DNA of 64,000 nucleotides from Caldicoprobacter oshimai DSM 21659 (GTDB taxonomy: Bacteria; Bacillota; Clostridia; Caldicoprobacterales; Caldicoprobacteraceae). Location: NCBI GenBank assembly GCA_000526435.1, contig JAGB01000002.1:744001-808000 (forward strand), written 5' to 3'. A program made the translations under genes and the position numbers. The notes under the pieces are model-generated. The model was not told where the DNA came from, did not search any database, and saw nothing but the letters and a program-made list of their open reading frames with translations. Shown here in pieces: positions 52,695 to 62,365 of the stretch. Every line of letters begins with the position of its first letter. The stretch's first letter is position 1.

Positions 52695-53255
52695 ATGGAC
52701 AAAAGGCAACCACCGGCCATTGGGAAAAACATTGCCAATTACAGAAAGCAAAAAGGGATGAGCATGGATGAACTGGCCAAGAAGTCAGGGGTATCCAAAT
52801 CCATGCTTTCTCAAATTGAACAGGAAAAGACCAACCCCACAGTGGTTACATTGTGGAAAATCGCCAATGCTTTAAATATACCCGTTGAATACCTGTTAAA
52901 GACCCAGTCTGTTTCACAGATAGAAGTGCTGAGAAGGGATGATGCACCTATCTTCTATTCAGAGGATCGTTCCTGCCTTATACGCGTAAATTCACCCGTA
53001 CACATGATAGACAACCTTGAACTCTATGATATGACTTTTAAACCCAGGGGCAAACTCCATTCAAAGCCCCATTTTCCCAACGCCGAAGAATTTTTAACCG
53101 TCATCACCGGAAAATTCAAGGTTACCGCAGGTGAAAGTTCAGTTATATTAAACGAAGGGGACACGGGAAGATACAAGGCCGACAGGGAACATATCATAGA
53201 GAATTTAACAGACCAGGACGCAAAAGCTTATCTGGTAGTGTGGTTCCCCCAATAG
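52695..53255 (+). CDS. XRE-family regulator with C-terminal cupin domain
   Basis: A 186-residue transcription factor: XRE helix-turn-helix at about 10-65 (NIANYRKQKGMSMDELAKKS, GVSKSMLSQIEQEKTNPT) and a cupin sensor domain at about 105-184 (HFPNAEEFLTVITGKFKV, LNEGDTGRYKADREHIIEN). Such proteins often sense amino acids or small metabolites. Divergent from tdh-kbl, so it probably controls threonine breakdown; this is inferred from position and operator-like dyads. GGTAGGGAG lies about 7 bases before the ATG. Confidence 0.88.
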   Translation: MDKRQPPAIGKNIANYRKQKGMSMDELAKKSGVSKSMLSQIEQEKTNPTVVTLWKIANALNIPVEYLLKTQSVSQIEVLRRDDAPIFYSEDRSCLIRVNSPVHMIDNLELYDMTFKPRGKLHSKPHFPNAEEFLTVITGKFKVTAGESSVILNEGDTGRYKADREHIIENLTDQDAKAYLVVWFPQ

Positions 53256-53301
53256 TTTTGACATAATTGCTTCTACATAGCGTTTGTACCTGGTCAAAAT
53301 A

Positions 53302-53328
53302 AAAACCGCTCTCTTAAGGAGCGGTTTT
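53302..53328. terminator. Bidirectional terminator between XRE-cupin gene and tyrS
   Basis: Ten-bp stem AAAACCGCTC / GAGCGGTTTT (53302-53311 and 53319-53328) flanked by A- and T-runs, between convergent genes. Confidence 0.88.
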
Positions 53329-53385
53329 CTGCTTTTACGATTAATGACTATTCCTCAACGTAACTTTGCTTAGCACAAAACAACC

Positions 53386-54612
53386 CTATTTCACCACTAT
53401 CCTGTGATACGCCTTTTTGCCCTTGCGTACCAGCAAGCTGCCATCTCGCAGGTCCTGTTCGGTCAGCTGGCGTTCGATGCTGTCCACCCTTTCGCCGTTT
53501 ATATAGAGCCCGCCCTGCGCAATCAGGCGCCGACCTTCACCTTTTGACGGGATAAACCCTATGCTGTACAACAAATCGATCACATTGGAATTTCTCCTGT
53601 ACTCCTCCATCGTTATCTCAGTTGTTGGCACGGCATCCAAATCCCCGCCGCTACCAAAGAGAGCCTCGGCTGCCATCTGCGCCTTTCGCGCTTCCTCTTC
53701 GCCGTGTACGTTTTTTGTAACCTCATACGCCAGTACCTTTTTGGCCTCGTTTATCCTCTCACCTGGAAGGCTTGCCAGGCGGTTTACCTCTTCCATGGGC
53801 AAGAAGGTGAGAAGCGCAAGGCACTTCTTAACATCCGCATCGGCTATATTCCTCCAGTATTGATAGAAATCGTACGGGCTGGTCTTATTGGGGTCAAGCC
53901 AAATAGCCCCTGCCCTGGTCTTGCCCATCTTCTGCCCATCGCTGGTGGTAAGCAGAGTAAAGGTGATGCCGTATGCCTCCGCTCCTTCCACCCTGCGGAT
54001 GAGGTCAACTCCCGCCAAGATGTTGGACCACTGGTCATCTCCGCCCATTTGAAGACGGCAGCCATACCTCCTGTAAAGCTCAAGGAAGTCATAGCTCTGC
54101 ATCAGCATGTAATTGAATTCCAGGAAGGACAAACCGCGCTCTAATCGGGCTTTAAAGCACTCAGCAGTCAACATGCGGTTTACCGAAAAATGCACGCCTA
54201 TCTCCCTCAAAAACTGTATATAGTTAAGGTTAAGCAACCAGTCGGCATTGTTAACCATAATAGCTTTGCCTTCAGAAAAATCCAAAAATCTGGAGAGCTG
54301 CTTTTTAAAAGCCTCGGCATTCTTTGCAATGGTCTCTGCGCTCATCATCTCGCGCATATCGGTACGGCCGCTGGGGTCACCTACCATGGCAGTACCGCCA
54401 CCGATAAGGGCAATAGGCCTGTGGCCGGCCCGCTGCATGTGCGTCATTACCATGATTTGGATAAAATGTCCCACGTGCAGGCTGTCAGCCGTTGGATCAA
54501 AGCCTATGTAAAATGTAACGGGTTCTCGGCCCAGCAGCTCCCTTATCTCTTCCTCGTGGGTAACCTGCGCAATATACCCTCTCTCTTTTAAGACATCATA
54601 AATGTTTGCCAC
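53386..54612 (-). CDS. tyrS: Tyrosyl-tRNA synthetase
   Basis: Charges tRNA-Tyr; class I synthetase, 408 residues. HIGH-type motif HVGH at 46-49 (ADSLHVGHF), tyrosine-site blocks, KMSKS-type motif KMGKT near residue 230, and a C-terminal S4 RNA-binding domain (about 345-405, [16 protein letters not shown]). The start is GTG with GGAGG 7 bases upstream. KMGKT in place of KMSKS matches the TyrZ-like subgroup rather than the usual TyrS. There is no room for a T-box leader in the 137 bases upstream. Confidence 0.96.
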   Translation of the reverse strand: MANIYDVLKERGYIAQVTHEEEIRELLGREPVTFYIGFDPTADSLHVGHFIQIMVMTHMQRAGHRPIALIGGGTAMVGDPSGRTDMREMMSAETIAKNAEAFKKQLSRFLDFSEGKAIMVNNADWLLNLNYIQFLREIGVHFSVNRMLTAECFKARLERGLSFLEFNYMLMQSYDFLELYRRYGCRLQMGGDDQWSNILAGVDLIRRVEGAEAYGITFTLLTTSDGQKMGKTRAGAIWLDPNKTSPYDFYQYWRNIADADVKKCLALLTFLPMEEVNRLASLPGERINEAKKVLAYEVTKNVHGEEEARKAQMAAEALFGSGGDLDAVPTTEITMEEYRRNSNVIDLLYSIGFIPSKGEGRRLIAQGGLYINGERVDSIERQLTEQDLRDGSLLVRKGKKAYHRIVVK

Positions 54613-54749
54613 TTCGATTCCTCCAATTTAAGTTTTTTATTTATTCATTCCTAGTAATTGCTCGCTTAACTGCTCGCTTTATCACAACATTTTAATCCAT
54701 AAAACGCAGAAATTCAAGCGCCAGGTTTTGATGAAACATCTGATTGAAG

Positions 54750-55661
54750 CTAATAATTGGCCTTCCGTATCTTCACCTTTTTAGGTTTGGCCTTAAACAA
54801 TGTCCCATCCGCTTTTCTGTTAGCTATGGTGCCCAGCTTTTCCATTCCCATTGAGATTGCGTAACCGATCAAAAAACATATGGCGCTCAATACAAGCTGC
54901 CCTGTGCTCGAAAAATTAGCGGGAATGATCAAAAGCGTCGAAGCCACAACGATGCCCAGAATGATATGGGTAATAAACTCTCGGTATCTCTCCAGCAGAA
55001 AATGGACAAACCGGGCTAAAAGCACAGCCGACAACGCAATACCCACAAGCAGAGGCAAAATAACATCCATTTTCATATCAGCGATCCCGGCTGCCATCGG
55101 CTGATAAAGCCCCAGGAATATGAGTATGGAGGATGAACTCAAGCCGGGTATTATTATGCTCAATCCCCATATTACGCCGCACAGAAAATACCATCCTGCA
55201 TTGGGCGTAATTTCAATGGGTTTTTCCGCTTTCAGAGACAGCAAAAACGCATAAAAGGTGATCAAGCTTATCACAAAATACGACCACGAGACGGCACCCG
55301 TGCTCTTTTTTTCCGCCTCACGAAACAGCGAAGGAAACATTCCGCCAATCAGGCCCACAAACAGAGAAGCCGCCAATGCGGAAGACGTATTGAACAACAC
55401 CTCTACAGCCCTTGCAAGCCCAAAAAAACCTATGGCCCATCCTATCATAATGGGTATGAACAATCTATAATACATAATCAAAGATCGTATAGGATGCGAA
55501 AGCAATGCGATCATGGGCTGGTATATACCGAAAGCTACGCACAGAACGCCACCGCTAATACCCGGTAATATAGCACTGCTCCCTACCAGTGCACCCTGTA
55601 TAATCCGCAGGGCCCACAACCCAACAGGAAAATTTAAAGCCGGAAATTTAATATTCCCCAT
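54750..55661 (-). CDS. DUF368 polyprenyl-phosphate transporter-like protein
   Basis: A 303-residue integral membrane protein with about eight to nine helices. DUF368 signatures: GALVGSSAILPGISGGVLC (about 24-42) and the mirrored GVIWGLSIIIPGLSSSSIL (about 162-180), two halves of an inverted repeat, plus a basic C-terminal tail AKPKKVKIRK. Members of this family (PopT) have been reported as undecaprenyl-phosphate translocases that recycle the cell-wall lipid carrier; this role is likely here. The ribosome site is weak. Confidence 0.87.
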   Translation of the reverse strand: MGNIKFPALNFPVGLWALRIIQGALVGSSAILPGISGGVLCVAFGIYQPMIALLSHPIRSLIMYYRLFIPIMIGWAIGFFGLARAVEVLFNTSSALAASLFVGLIGGMFPSLFREAEKKSTGAVSWSYFVISLITFYAFLLSLKAEKPIEITPNAGWYFLCGVIWGLSIIIPGLSSSSILIFLGLYQPMAAGIADMKMDVILPLLVGIALSAVLLARFVHFLLERYREFITHIILGIVVASTLLIIPANFSSTGQLVLSAICFLIGYAISMGMEKLGTIANRKADGTLFKAKPKKVKIRKANY

Positions 55662-55782
55662 GCCGCTATATCACTTCTTTCTACTGGGTTTTTATTTTTA
55701 TATTAGCAAAAAATCGGCATTTAGGCCAGCCTTCAAATTCAAAAATATTACCAGTAAATTACATGAAATTTGTCCTTTTTAG

Positions 55783-56751
55783 TTAAAGCACAAAAAGTTG
55801 AAGTTTTTGTTTTAGGTCTTCTATATAATACTTAGAAGATCTATCAGTCTGTTCAAAAGCGTATACAACAGGTTTTATCCCCTTACGCTCACATTGATGT
55901 TTGACTTTTTTTGAAAATTTCCTGGCTATCAACGCCCCAGCAACACATTCTTCTCCCATTTCCTTAATATAACTTTCCAATTGTTCAATATCCTTTTCTT
56001 TCGCATCGCCGGTCTTCACTTCCAAAATGATTTTCTTAGAATAACCCACAGGCACACGATTCTTTATAAGAATGTCAACATGCCCTTCAGCTAAAGCTTT
56101 TTCACCGAGAACTTCAAAATCCTCTGCACGGAAACCAGTTAACTCGAAACCCTCAAACAAAGCTTGGAGATTTTCATTCTCTGATAAATGCTGTCTTATC
56201 AAAGACTGAAGAATAATTTCTTGAAAATAGAAAATCTCCGGTGCCATTTGAAGCTTTTTATCCCATACGATGGCAGGAATAAATGTTTCGTAACCATCTA
56301 TCATCAATTGATCAAGCGGTTTGGTATAAATTTGACCCATTTGAGATACTGATTGCAAAGTAGTCTGATCAGCTTGAAAATGTGTCTTACGATAACCGCC
56401 TCTCAACAGCAGGTTTTCTGCTACATACGCAAATTCCGGTTTAACCATCGATTCAACAAATTGACGAATCGGCTCCAAGTAAAGCCGAAAAGGAAAATAA
56501 TACGTCTTTCCGGAGCTAAAAGTAATTGGCGGCCATGGAGGAAGTTCATGGGCGTTCTTCAAAGCCTCCTTTTTTCTAACCTTATATAGATTATAAACTT
56601 TTGCACCATACAAAAATGACACAAAATCGCCTTCCTGAATTTCCATAAAAGTCCACAAGCCATTGATGCTATTCGTAAAACCTGCCAGTGCATATTTTAT
56701 ACATAAATCCAAATTCGTTTTATTAGAGACAGAAATTAGGAAATATGCCAT
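55783..56751 (-). CDS. Putative nuclease: PUA/EVE-like N-terminus plus NucS-type PD-(D/E)XK domain
   Basis: A 322-residue protein. Residues about 1-65 (YFLISVSNKTNLDLCIKYAL, GLWTFMEIQEGDFVSFLYGA) resemble small beta-barrel domains of the PUA/EVE/YTH type that read modified bases; this is by eye. Residues about 210-300 carry a restriction-like nuclease core: GHVDILI (Asp226), IILEVKTG (Glu244, Lys246) and EQLESY, the arrangement seen in NucS/RecB-like nucleases. Starts 11 bases after the next nuclease gene with AGGAGG 7 bases upstream, so the two form an operon. It may be a modification-dependent restriction or repair enzyme; biological role unknown. Confidence 0.6.
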   Translation of the reverse strand: MAYFLISVSNKTNLDLCIKYALAGFTNSINGLWTFMEIQEGDFVSFLYGAKVYNLYKVRKKEALKNAHELPPWPPITFSSGKTYYFPFRLYLEPIRQFVESMVKPEFAYVAENLLLRGGYRKTHFQADQTTLQSVSQMGQIYTKPLDQLMIDGYETFIPAIVWDKKLQMAPEIFYFQEIILQSLIRQHLSENENLQALFEGFELTGFRAEDFEVLGEKALAEGHVDILIKNRVPVGYSKKIILEVKTGDAKEKDIEQLESYIKEMGEECVAGALIARKFSKKVKHQCERKGIKPVVYAFEQTDRSSKYYIEDLKQKLQLFVL

Positions 56752-56762
56752 ATCGAAACCTC

Positions 56763-57545
56763 CTACAAAAAGCTATCGAAAAGCTCGTTACTCCATTGTC
56801 TGAGCTGGGTTATCTTTTCGCTCCACCCTGCTGGGTTCCACATGCGCAGGTCATTTGCCATCATCTCCACCGAAAGCACATCAGCAAAACCGTATTTTTC
56901 AACAACTGCTCGTCGTCCTTCAGGAGTTATTGAACCCCAGATTAGCACGGCTCCATCCGCATGAACTTCGTGACCCCTTACCTTAACCTTATATGATTCA
57001 GGATATCTTGCTAAGTGCAAAAATTTCAAAAAAGCTGTATTTCGATGATGTTCAAGCTGCCATGCATCAGTGAGGCGTAAATATCTGTAATTTTGAAATT
57101 CCAGCTCGCACTTCACCTCGGCCACAAAAATCTTGCCTGTTTTTCGATGGCAAAGAGTGAAATCGAGAGTATGTCCTCGCATTTCGCCGGGAGCGTACAC
57201 GGTAGGCCGTCCCAGATCTTCATAAGGTGCTTGAGGGCAACTACACCAGTATCTAACAAGTTCTTCACCAAATATACCGAAAAGGCGTGAGAGAAATTTA
57301 TCTCTTACTGGGTCTCCACTATGAAAAATTTTATCAAAGTTAATTGTCATAGGTAACCAATCCTTTTTCCACTCATGCCCGCAATTTCTGCAAAAATAAT
57401 CCGGGCTATCTTCCATGATGACGCAGCCACCCAGTTTTACCTCTCCGGCTTCAGCCCTCTTGAAAAGCTCATAGGTCGGCAAGCCATATATAATTTCCCC
57501 GCAATCTGTGGAACCGCATTTTGGGCATTTCACACAATCTGTCAT
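56763..57545 (-). CDS. Putative nuclease with N-terminal zinc ribbon
   Basis: A 260-residue protein. The N-terminal zinc ribbon has Cys7, Cys10 (CPKC) and Cys52, Cys55 (CRNCGHEW). A conserved GLPTYELFKRAEAGEVKLGG block lies between them. Residues about 122-175 look like a PD-(D/E)XK core: GHTLDFTL (Asp128), VAEVKCE (Glu143, Lys145), followed by a helix with WQLEHH. ATG 57545 has GGAGG about 9 bases upstream; the frame is open further upstream but without a ribosome site. Operonic with the PUA/EVE-like nuclease; the pair may act together on DNA. Confidence 0.6.
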   Translation of the reverse strand: MTDCVKCPKCGSTDCGEIIYGLPTYELFKRAEAGEVKLGGCVIMEDSPDYFCRNCGHEWKKDWLPMTINFDKIFHSGDPVRDKFLSRLFGIFGEELVRYWCSCPQAPYEDLGRPTVYAPGEMRGHTLDFTLCHRKTGKIFVAEVKCELEFQNYRYLRLTDAWQLEHHRNTAFLKFLHLARYPESYKVKVRGHEVHADGAVLIWGSITPEGRRAVVEKYGFADVLSVEMMANDLRMWNPAGWSEKITQLRQWSNELFDSFL

Positions 57546-57656
57546 AAGCTTTACTCCTCCTACTCTGCAAAGCGCCAACTTCCCCATGTGACAAACATAA
57601 ACCAGTTATTAAAATCAAACAACAATTATTTCCAGACTGTATTTTTTTAAGCTATT

Positions 57657-58726
57657 CTAATACCCTACACAATACCGCCTGCTCCAATCCTCGTCATCCC
57701 TGTACCCGTCCAGCAAATCATCCGCTATTTGCAATATAACATCTTTCAACTCGACCTTCTCGATCCACTCGGCAGGAATACGGCTCAATCCCAGATATGC
57801 TCCCAGTATATTGCCGGTTATGGCACCGGTACTATCGCTGTCTCCATCGTGGTTTACTCCAGCAGTCAATGCTTTCTTGAAATCATCCCTATACTTCAGC
57901 GCACAATATATTGCAATGGCCAAAGCTTCCTCGCCAACCCAGCCTTCACCAAGCTGTGAAATGGCATCTATATCGGATATATCGCTTTTTGATAGTTCAA
58001 GAGCCCTGTTCAAACTTCGGAGGCATTCCTCACTTCCCCTATACCCTTTCAGCTTCTCAATAGCAGCCTTTACCACTGCTTCAATATCTTCTCCTTCTAT
58101 AATCAAGGCAATCATGTAAGCTAGGGCACCGGCGGACAAATAACCAGATGGATGACCGTGGGTGATGGCTGCAAACTCGGCCGCCTTCTCAAAAGCCTCA
58201 TCCTTTGGATAAAACAAACCTGCCGGCGCAACCCGCATCACTCCACCACATCCTTTGCTGTTGTTAATGGGATTATCAATAGTATCCCGCTTACCGCTCG
58301 ATAACGCTGATAAACAGGTATTGCCAGGCCCCCTCCTCGAATGAAGCTCTTTTACACTATACAGCCAACCATTATATATACCTTCATAAAGTCCATCAAT
58401 TAAGCCGTTCACTGGGACTTCAAAATATTCCTGTGTGTGCCACCACCTTAAATAAGCACGATACACAGATGTAGTAGCATCACAATTGCCTCTGGCCCTC
58501 CGCGCAGCTTCTGCCAGGAGTATGCCCTCGGCAGTAAACAGCGTCATCTGCGTATCTCGGTGATCTGGGCTTTACCGCTTATACCCACAACAAGGTCGGT
58601 AATACCGTCTTCACCGTATTTCCTCTTTATCTCATTTGTATGCATAAACTCTACAGGCCACCCCAAAGCGTCGCCAACTGCTCCGCCCAGCAGGCAACCC
58701 CTGAAATGATCCTTATCCCTTTTCAT
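57657..58726 (-). pseudogene. ADP-ribosylglycohydrolase (DraG-like), frameshifted
   Basis: Would remove ADP-ribose from proteins or metabolites. Piece 1 (58726-58544) encodes GCLLGGAVGDALGWPVEF and ends in the shifted reading AQITEIRR. Piece 2 (58547-57657) resumes MTLFTAEGILLAEAARRA and holds the second metal motif GDSDSTGAI. Restoring one base between 58557 and 58556 rebuilds ITD-DTQMT, the family's first metal-binding motif, so the lesion is a single-base deletion inside the active site. The fragments overlap as ATGA, so coupled translation of two halves is possible. Sequencing error cannot be excluded. GGGAGG lies 8 bases before the first ATG; the Nudix gene is 31 bases upstream. Confidence 0.8.
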
Positions 58727-58757
58727 AGCTTTTACCTCCCAAGCTGTATTGCCTAAT

Positions 58758-59144
58758 CTATAACAAGTTCCCCCTCAACTTCTCCACAAAAGGGACATCC
58801 GCAGGCGCGAAATCATAATTCACAAGCTCATGCGGTTCAACCCACTCCGCGCGGCTGTGTACCTTCAATTTGCATTGACCGCCTTTAAAACGGGCTTTAT
58901 ATGCAATCAGACTTATAGTTTCGGTACCGTAGGTGTATACGCTCTCACCAAAAAACCCATCCACTTCGATATCTATATCAAGTTCTTCCTTGATTTCGCG
59001 CTTTAAACACTCCTCTGGCGTTTCCCCGTCCTCGATTTTCCCGCCGGGGAACTCCCACTTGCCTGCCAGCTTTTGCCCTTCTGCTCGCTGGGCTATAAGT
59101 ATTTTATTGTTTTTTATGATGATGGCTGCAGCAACGTCCTTCAC
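58758..59144 (-). CDS. Nudix hydrolase, MutT-like
   Basis: About 128 residues from the GTG at 59144. Complete Nudix box GGKIEDGETPEECLKREIKEELDI (read in parts: GGKIEDGETPEE, then REIKEELDI). MutT-type members hydrolyse 8-oxo-dGTP; related ones act on ADP-ribose. The gene is 31 bases upstream of the broken ADP-ribosylglycohydrolase, so ADP-ribose chemistry is an alternative. AGGTG lies 9 bases before GTG 59144; the frame stays open to an ATG at 59195 (and one at 59210) without a ribosome site. Confidence 0.82.
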   Translation of the reverse strand: MKDVAAAIIIKNNKILIAQRAEGQKLAGKWEFPGGKIEDGETPEECLKREIKEELDIDIEVDGFFGESVYTYGTETISLIAYKARFKGGQCKLKVHSRAEWVEPHELVNYDFAPADVPFVEKLRGNLL

Positions 59145-59386
59145 CGTTATTGTCACCTGCCTACAAAAAGGTCTTCTCGATATTGAATTCGCCATAAAAG
59201 ACAAAATCATGCATAAAAATTAAAATATCCAGCTAAATTATACCATAAATTCACATGGTTTTTATCATATTGTAAACACATTATAGATTTTTCTTCTTTT
59301 AAACTTTACCTTACGCATTCTTCCTCCCCGATGTCTTAAAAACCTTTTCAATCCTTTTAGACTTTTGGACTTATTGAAATTTTTAG

Positions 59387-59415
59387 TTGAACAATATGTC
59401 AATACATGCTAAAAT
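59387..59415 (+). promoter_or_regulatory. Promoter of the S-box leader
   Basis: -35 TTGAAC (59387-59392), 17-base spacer, -10 TAAAAT (59410-59415), plus strand, about 50 bases before the aptamer. Confidence 0.6.
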
Positions 59416-59467
59416 AGAGATGTAAATCATCAAAAATTAAAAAACTTCTTATCGTAACATTAAGCTG

Positions 59468-59561
59468 CCTTATCAAGAGTCAGGGTAGAGAGTTGGCTCG
59501 ATGACCCTGCACCAACCTGCAGCCAGGAGGCTGTAAGGTGGTAAAGCCAACATCGATAAGG
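59468..59561 (+). promoter_or_regulatory. SAM-I (S-box) riboswitch aptamer
   Basis: P1 is CCTTATC / GATAAGG. The core ATCAAGAG, the kink-turn block GAGAGTTGGCTCGATGA, P2 CAGGG/CCCTG, AACC with AAGGTG, P3 GCAGCC/GGCTGT and the P4 block GGTAAAGCC all follow the S-box order. It should bind S-adenosylmethionine and favour the terminator just downstream. No methionine or sulfur gene follows on this strand. Confidence 0.9.
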
Positions 59562-59585
59562 AGGTGGTCGGATGAGCGAATGATA

Positions 59586-59619
59586 GCCTTCTTGTCGGGT
59601 GAGCGGCAAGAAGGCTTTT
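59586..59619 (+). terminator. S-box expression-platform terminator
   Basis: Nine-bp stem GCCTTCTTG / CAAGAAGGC (59586-59594 and 59607-59615) followed by TTTT, 24 bases after the aptamer. Between the two lies GGAGGTGG and a three-codon ORF. Confidence 0.88.
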
Positions 59620-59757
59620 ATATTTGTCATGCTGTTTACTATCGCACCACCACGTCTGTCTACTACAACTTTATACCTATGCATGCATGTGCTTTTTAAG
59701 TCACGCTGCTTTGCCATCAAAAGCTAAAAAATAGCGTTACATATTTTGACCGGAGCG

Positions 59758-60039
59758 ATGATACTATCTGAGCATGATACTTTCGAGGAAGCCATGGAAG
59801 CCCTGCTGGATGCTATGAAAAAGGAATCGGATGAAATAAGGAAAATCGAACATGAAGAATTGGAAAAACAAGGGATAAAGGTGCGAACGTTGGAAGAGGT
59901 CATAAAGGATATGACCCCCGAAGAGCTGGAGGCGTTCAAAAAGGAAAGGTACGAGAAATTCGTAAAACCCCTCCTGGATGAAAACATCAGCGCTCTGGAA
60001 AGATTGAAAAGGCGACTCAACTTAAAGCGCATAAAATAA
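59758..60039 (+). CDS. Small charged hypothetical protein behind the S-box
   Basis: A 93-residue, very polar, helical protein (HDTFEEAMEALLDAMKKESD, MTPEELEAFKKERYEKFV, ALERLKRRLNLKRIK) with an acidic centre and basic C-terminus. I recognise no family. ATG 59758 has GGAG only 2 bases upstream, an unusually short spacing; a TTG four codons earlier is possible. It is the only gene on the plus strand downstream of the SAM riboswitch and ends in an intrinsic terminator, so it may be its target. Confidence 0.5.
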   Translation: MILSEHDTFEEAMEALLDAMKKESDEIRKIEHEELEKQGIKVRTLEEVIKDMTPEELEAFKKERYEKFVKPLLDENISALERLKRRLNLKRIK

Positions 60040-60156
60040 CCTACTTCTATCAATTCTGGCTTAGACACTTCCCATATCCATTTTAAATATAAATCAGCCA
60101 ACAACTTTATAAATAAGCTACATAATAAGCCGCCAACTCACAAAAATTTATAAAAG

Positions 60157-60189
60157 AGCACCTCCTGGCTTAAAGCGAGGTGCTTTTTT
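60157..60189. terminator. Intrinsic terminator after the small S-box-linked gene
   Basis: Eight-bp stem AGCACCTC / GAGGTGCT (60157-60164 and 60177-60184) followed by TTTTTT on the plus strand; an A/T-rich flank also allows it to end the convergent tRNA-Ser transcript. Confidence 0.82.
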
Positions 60190-60190
60190 C

Positions 60191-60281
60191 TGGCGGAGAG
60201 AGTGGGATTCGAACCCACGGTGCGCTCAACACGCACACACGATTTCGAGTCGTGCGCCTTCAACCACTCGGCCATCTCTCC
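60191..60281 (-). tRNA. tRNA-Ser (anticodon CGA)
   Basis: A 91-base cloverleaf on the minus strand starting GGAGAGATGGCCGAGTGG and ending with an encoded CCA. Anticodon loop ACTCGAAATC gives CGA, reading UCG. It has a long variable arm (GTGCGTGTTGAGCGCAC), typical of serine tRNAs, and a GGTTCGAATCC T-arm. It lies just downstream of tadA. Confidence 0.97.
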
Positions 60282-60284
60282 ACG

Positions 60285-60719
60285 TCATTTTTCTCTCTTT
60301 TTTCTGAAAAAGTCCTGCATTATCCGCCTGCATTCCTCCTCCATTACACCGCCCACTACTTCTACCTGGTGATTAAACCGCGGGTCCTGGAGAAGGTTAT
60401 ACAGGCTGCCGGCACAACCTGCCTTGGGATCCATTGCACCAAACACAACCCTTTGGATCCTGGCCTGTATAATAGCCCCTGCGCACATCGGACAGGGTTC
60501 TATAGTAACATATAATTCACATCCTGTCAACCTCCACCCGCCCAGATACCGAGCTGCCTCCCTTATGGCAACCATCTCCGCATGGAGGGTGGGGTCTCTA
60601 CCGGTTTCCCTGAGGTTATGTCCCCTGGCTATGATTTCCCCATCCTTCACTACAACAGCACCTATGGGGACTTCATTCATATCGTACGCCTTTTGAGCCT
60701 CCAACAGCGCTTGCTCCAT
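60285..60719 (-). CDS. tadA: tRNA-specific adenosine deaminase TadA
   Basis: Converts A34 to inosine in tRNA-Arg(ACG); cytidine-deaminase fold, 144 residues from ATG 60719. Catalytic HAE (LHAEMVAIRE) binds zinc and carries the proton-shuttle Glu; the second zinc motif is PCPMCAGA. The start is uncertain: the frame is open to a GTG at 60743, and a TTG at 60734 has AGGGTG upstream, while ATG 60719 has only a weak site. The stop lies 3 bases before the tRNA-Ser 5' end. An IS30 element has inserted just upstream, which may have changed its promoter. Confidence 0.93.
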   Translation of the reverse strand: MEQALLEAQKAYDMNEVPIGAVVVKDGEIIARGHNLRETGRDPTLHAEMVAIREAARYLGGWRLTGCELYVTIEPCPMCAGAIIQARIQRVVFGAMDPKAGCAGSLYNLLQDPRFNHQVEVVGGVMEEECRRIMQDFFRKKREK

Positions 60720-60785
60720 AAAACGCCGGAACAATAAAACCACACCCTGTCAACGCTCAGCTCCTTCATTATTATGACACAATGT

Positions 60786-60800
60786 ATTCAGAAAATCAAT
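60786..60800 (+). repeat. Direct repeat flanking the IS30 element, left copy
   Basis: ATTCAGAAAATCAAT, identical to 62253-62267 on the other side of the element. Candidate target-site duplication, unusually long. Confidence 0.7.
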
Positions 60801-60871
60801 GGTTCATTGTAAAATTAAATGCAACACCTAAAAAATAGTAGAACCATAGTGAGAAATCCTGTATGATATAG

Positions 60872-62002
<1,131 letters not shown>

Positions 62003-62045
62003 GGTAGTAGTTTGAAGAAGGCCCAATGATAGTTTACAGTTAAAG

Positions 62046-62165
62046 CCATTTGGCTGGGTGTGCCAAATGGCCTGGAAACAATTATATCATTTGGTTTATG
62101 TTGTCAAGGTCGGGTAGTATTTTCTCGCTTACGCTCGAAAATCTCCACCCTTCCCTTGACAACAT
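62046..62165 (+). other. Two strong hairpins in the IS30 right end
   Basis: Hairpin 1: GCCATTTGG / CCAAATGGC at about 62045-62073. Hairpin 2: a 68-base structure at 62098-62165 with a 12-bp outer stem (ATGTTGTCAAGG / CCTTGACAACAT) and an inner ATTTTC/GAAAAT stem. They could terminate transposase mRNA or shield the element from outside transcription. Confidence 0.6.
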
Positions 62166-62252
62166 AAGGTTTTACATTTTAAACAGTAAAAATTTGGATA
62201 TCTATATCATACTTTTCCTTAAAAAAGTGTTGCATTTAATATTGCAATTTTC

Positions 62253-62267
62253 ATTCAGAAAATCAAT
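62253..62267 (+). repeat. Direct repeat flanking the IS30 element, right copy
   Basis: Second copy of ATTCAGAAAATCAAT, four bases outside the right inverted repeat. Confidence 0.7.
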
Positions 62268-62365
62268 ATACAAAATATATGTGCTTTTGTTTACGTTCGC
62301 CAACCAAAATGTGCTCAAAATGTGATAAAATATAATAAATCCTTCAGGGGGATGGGGGAAAGGGC

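Noticed and set aside
59460-59720. 86-codon minus-strand ORF
   Set aside because: Antisense to the S-box aptamer and terminator, whose RNA features are clear.
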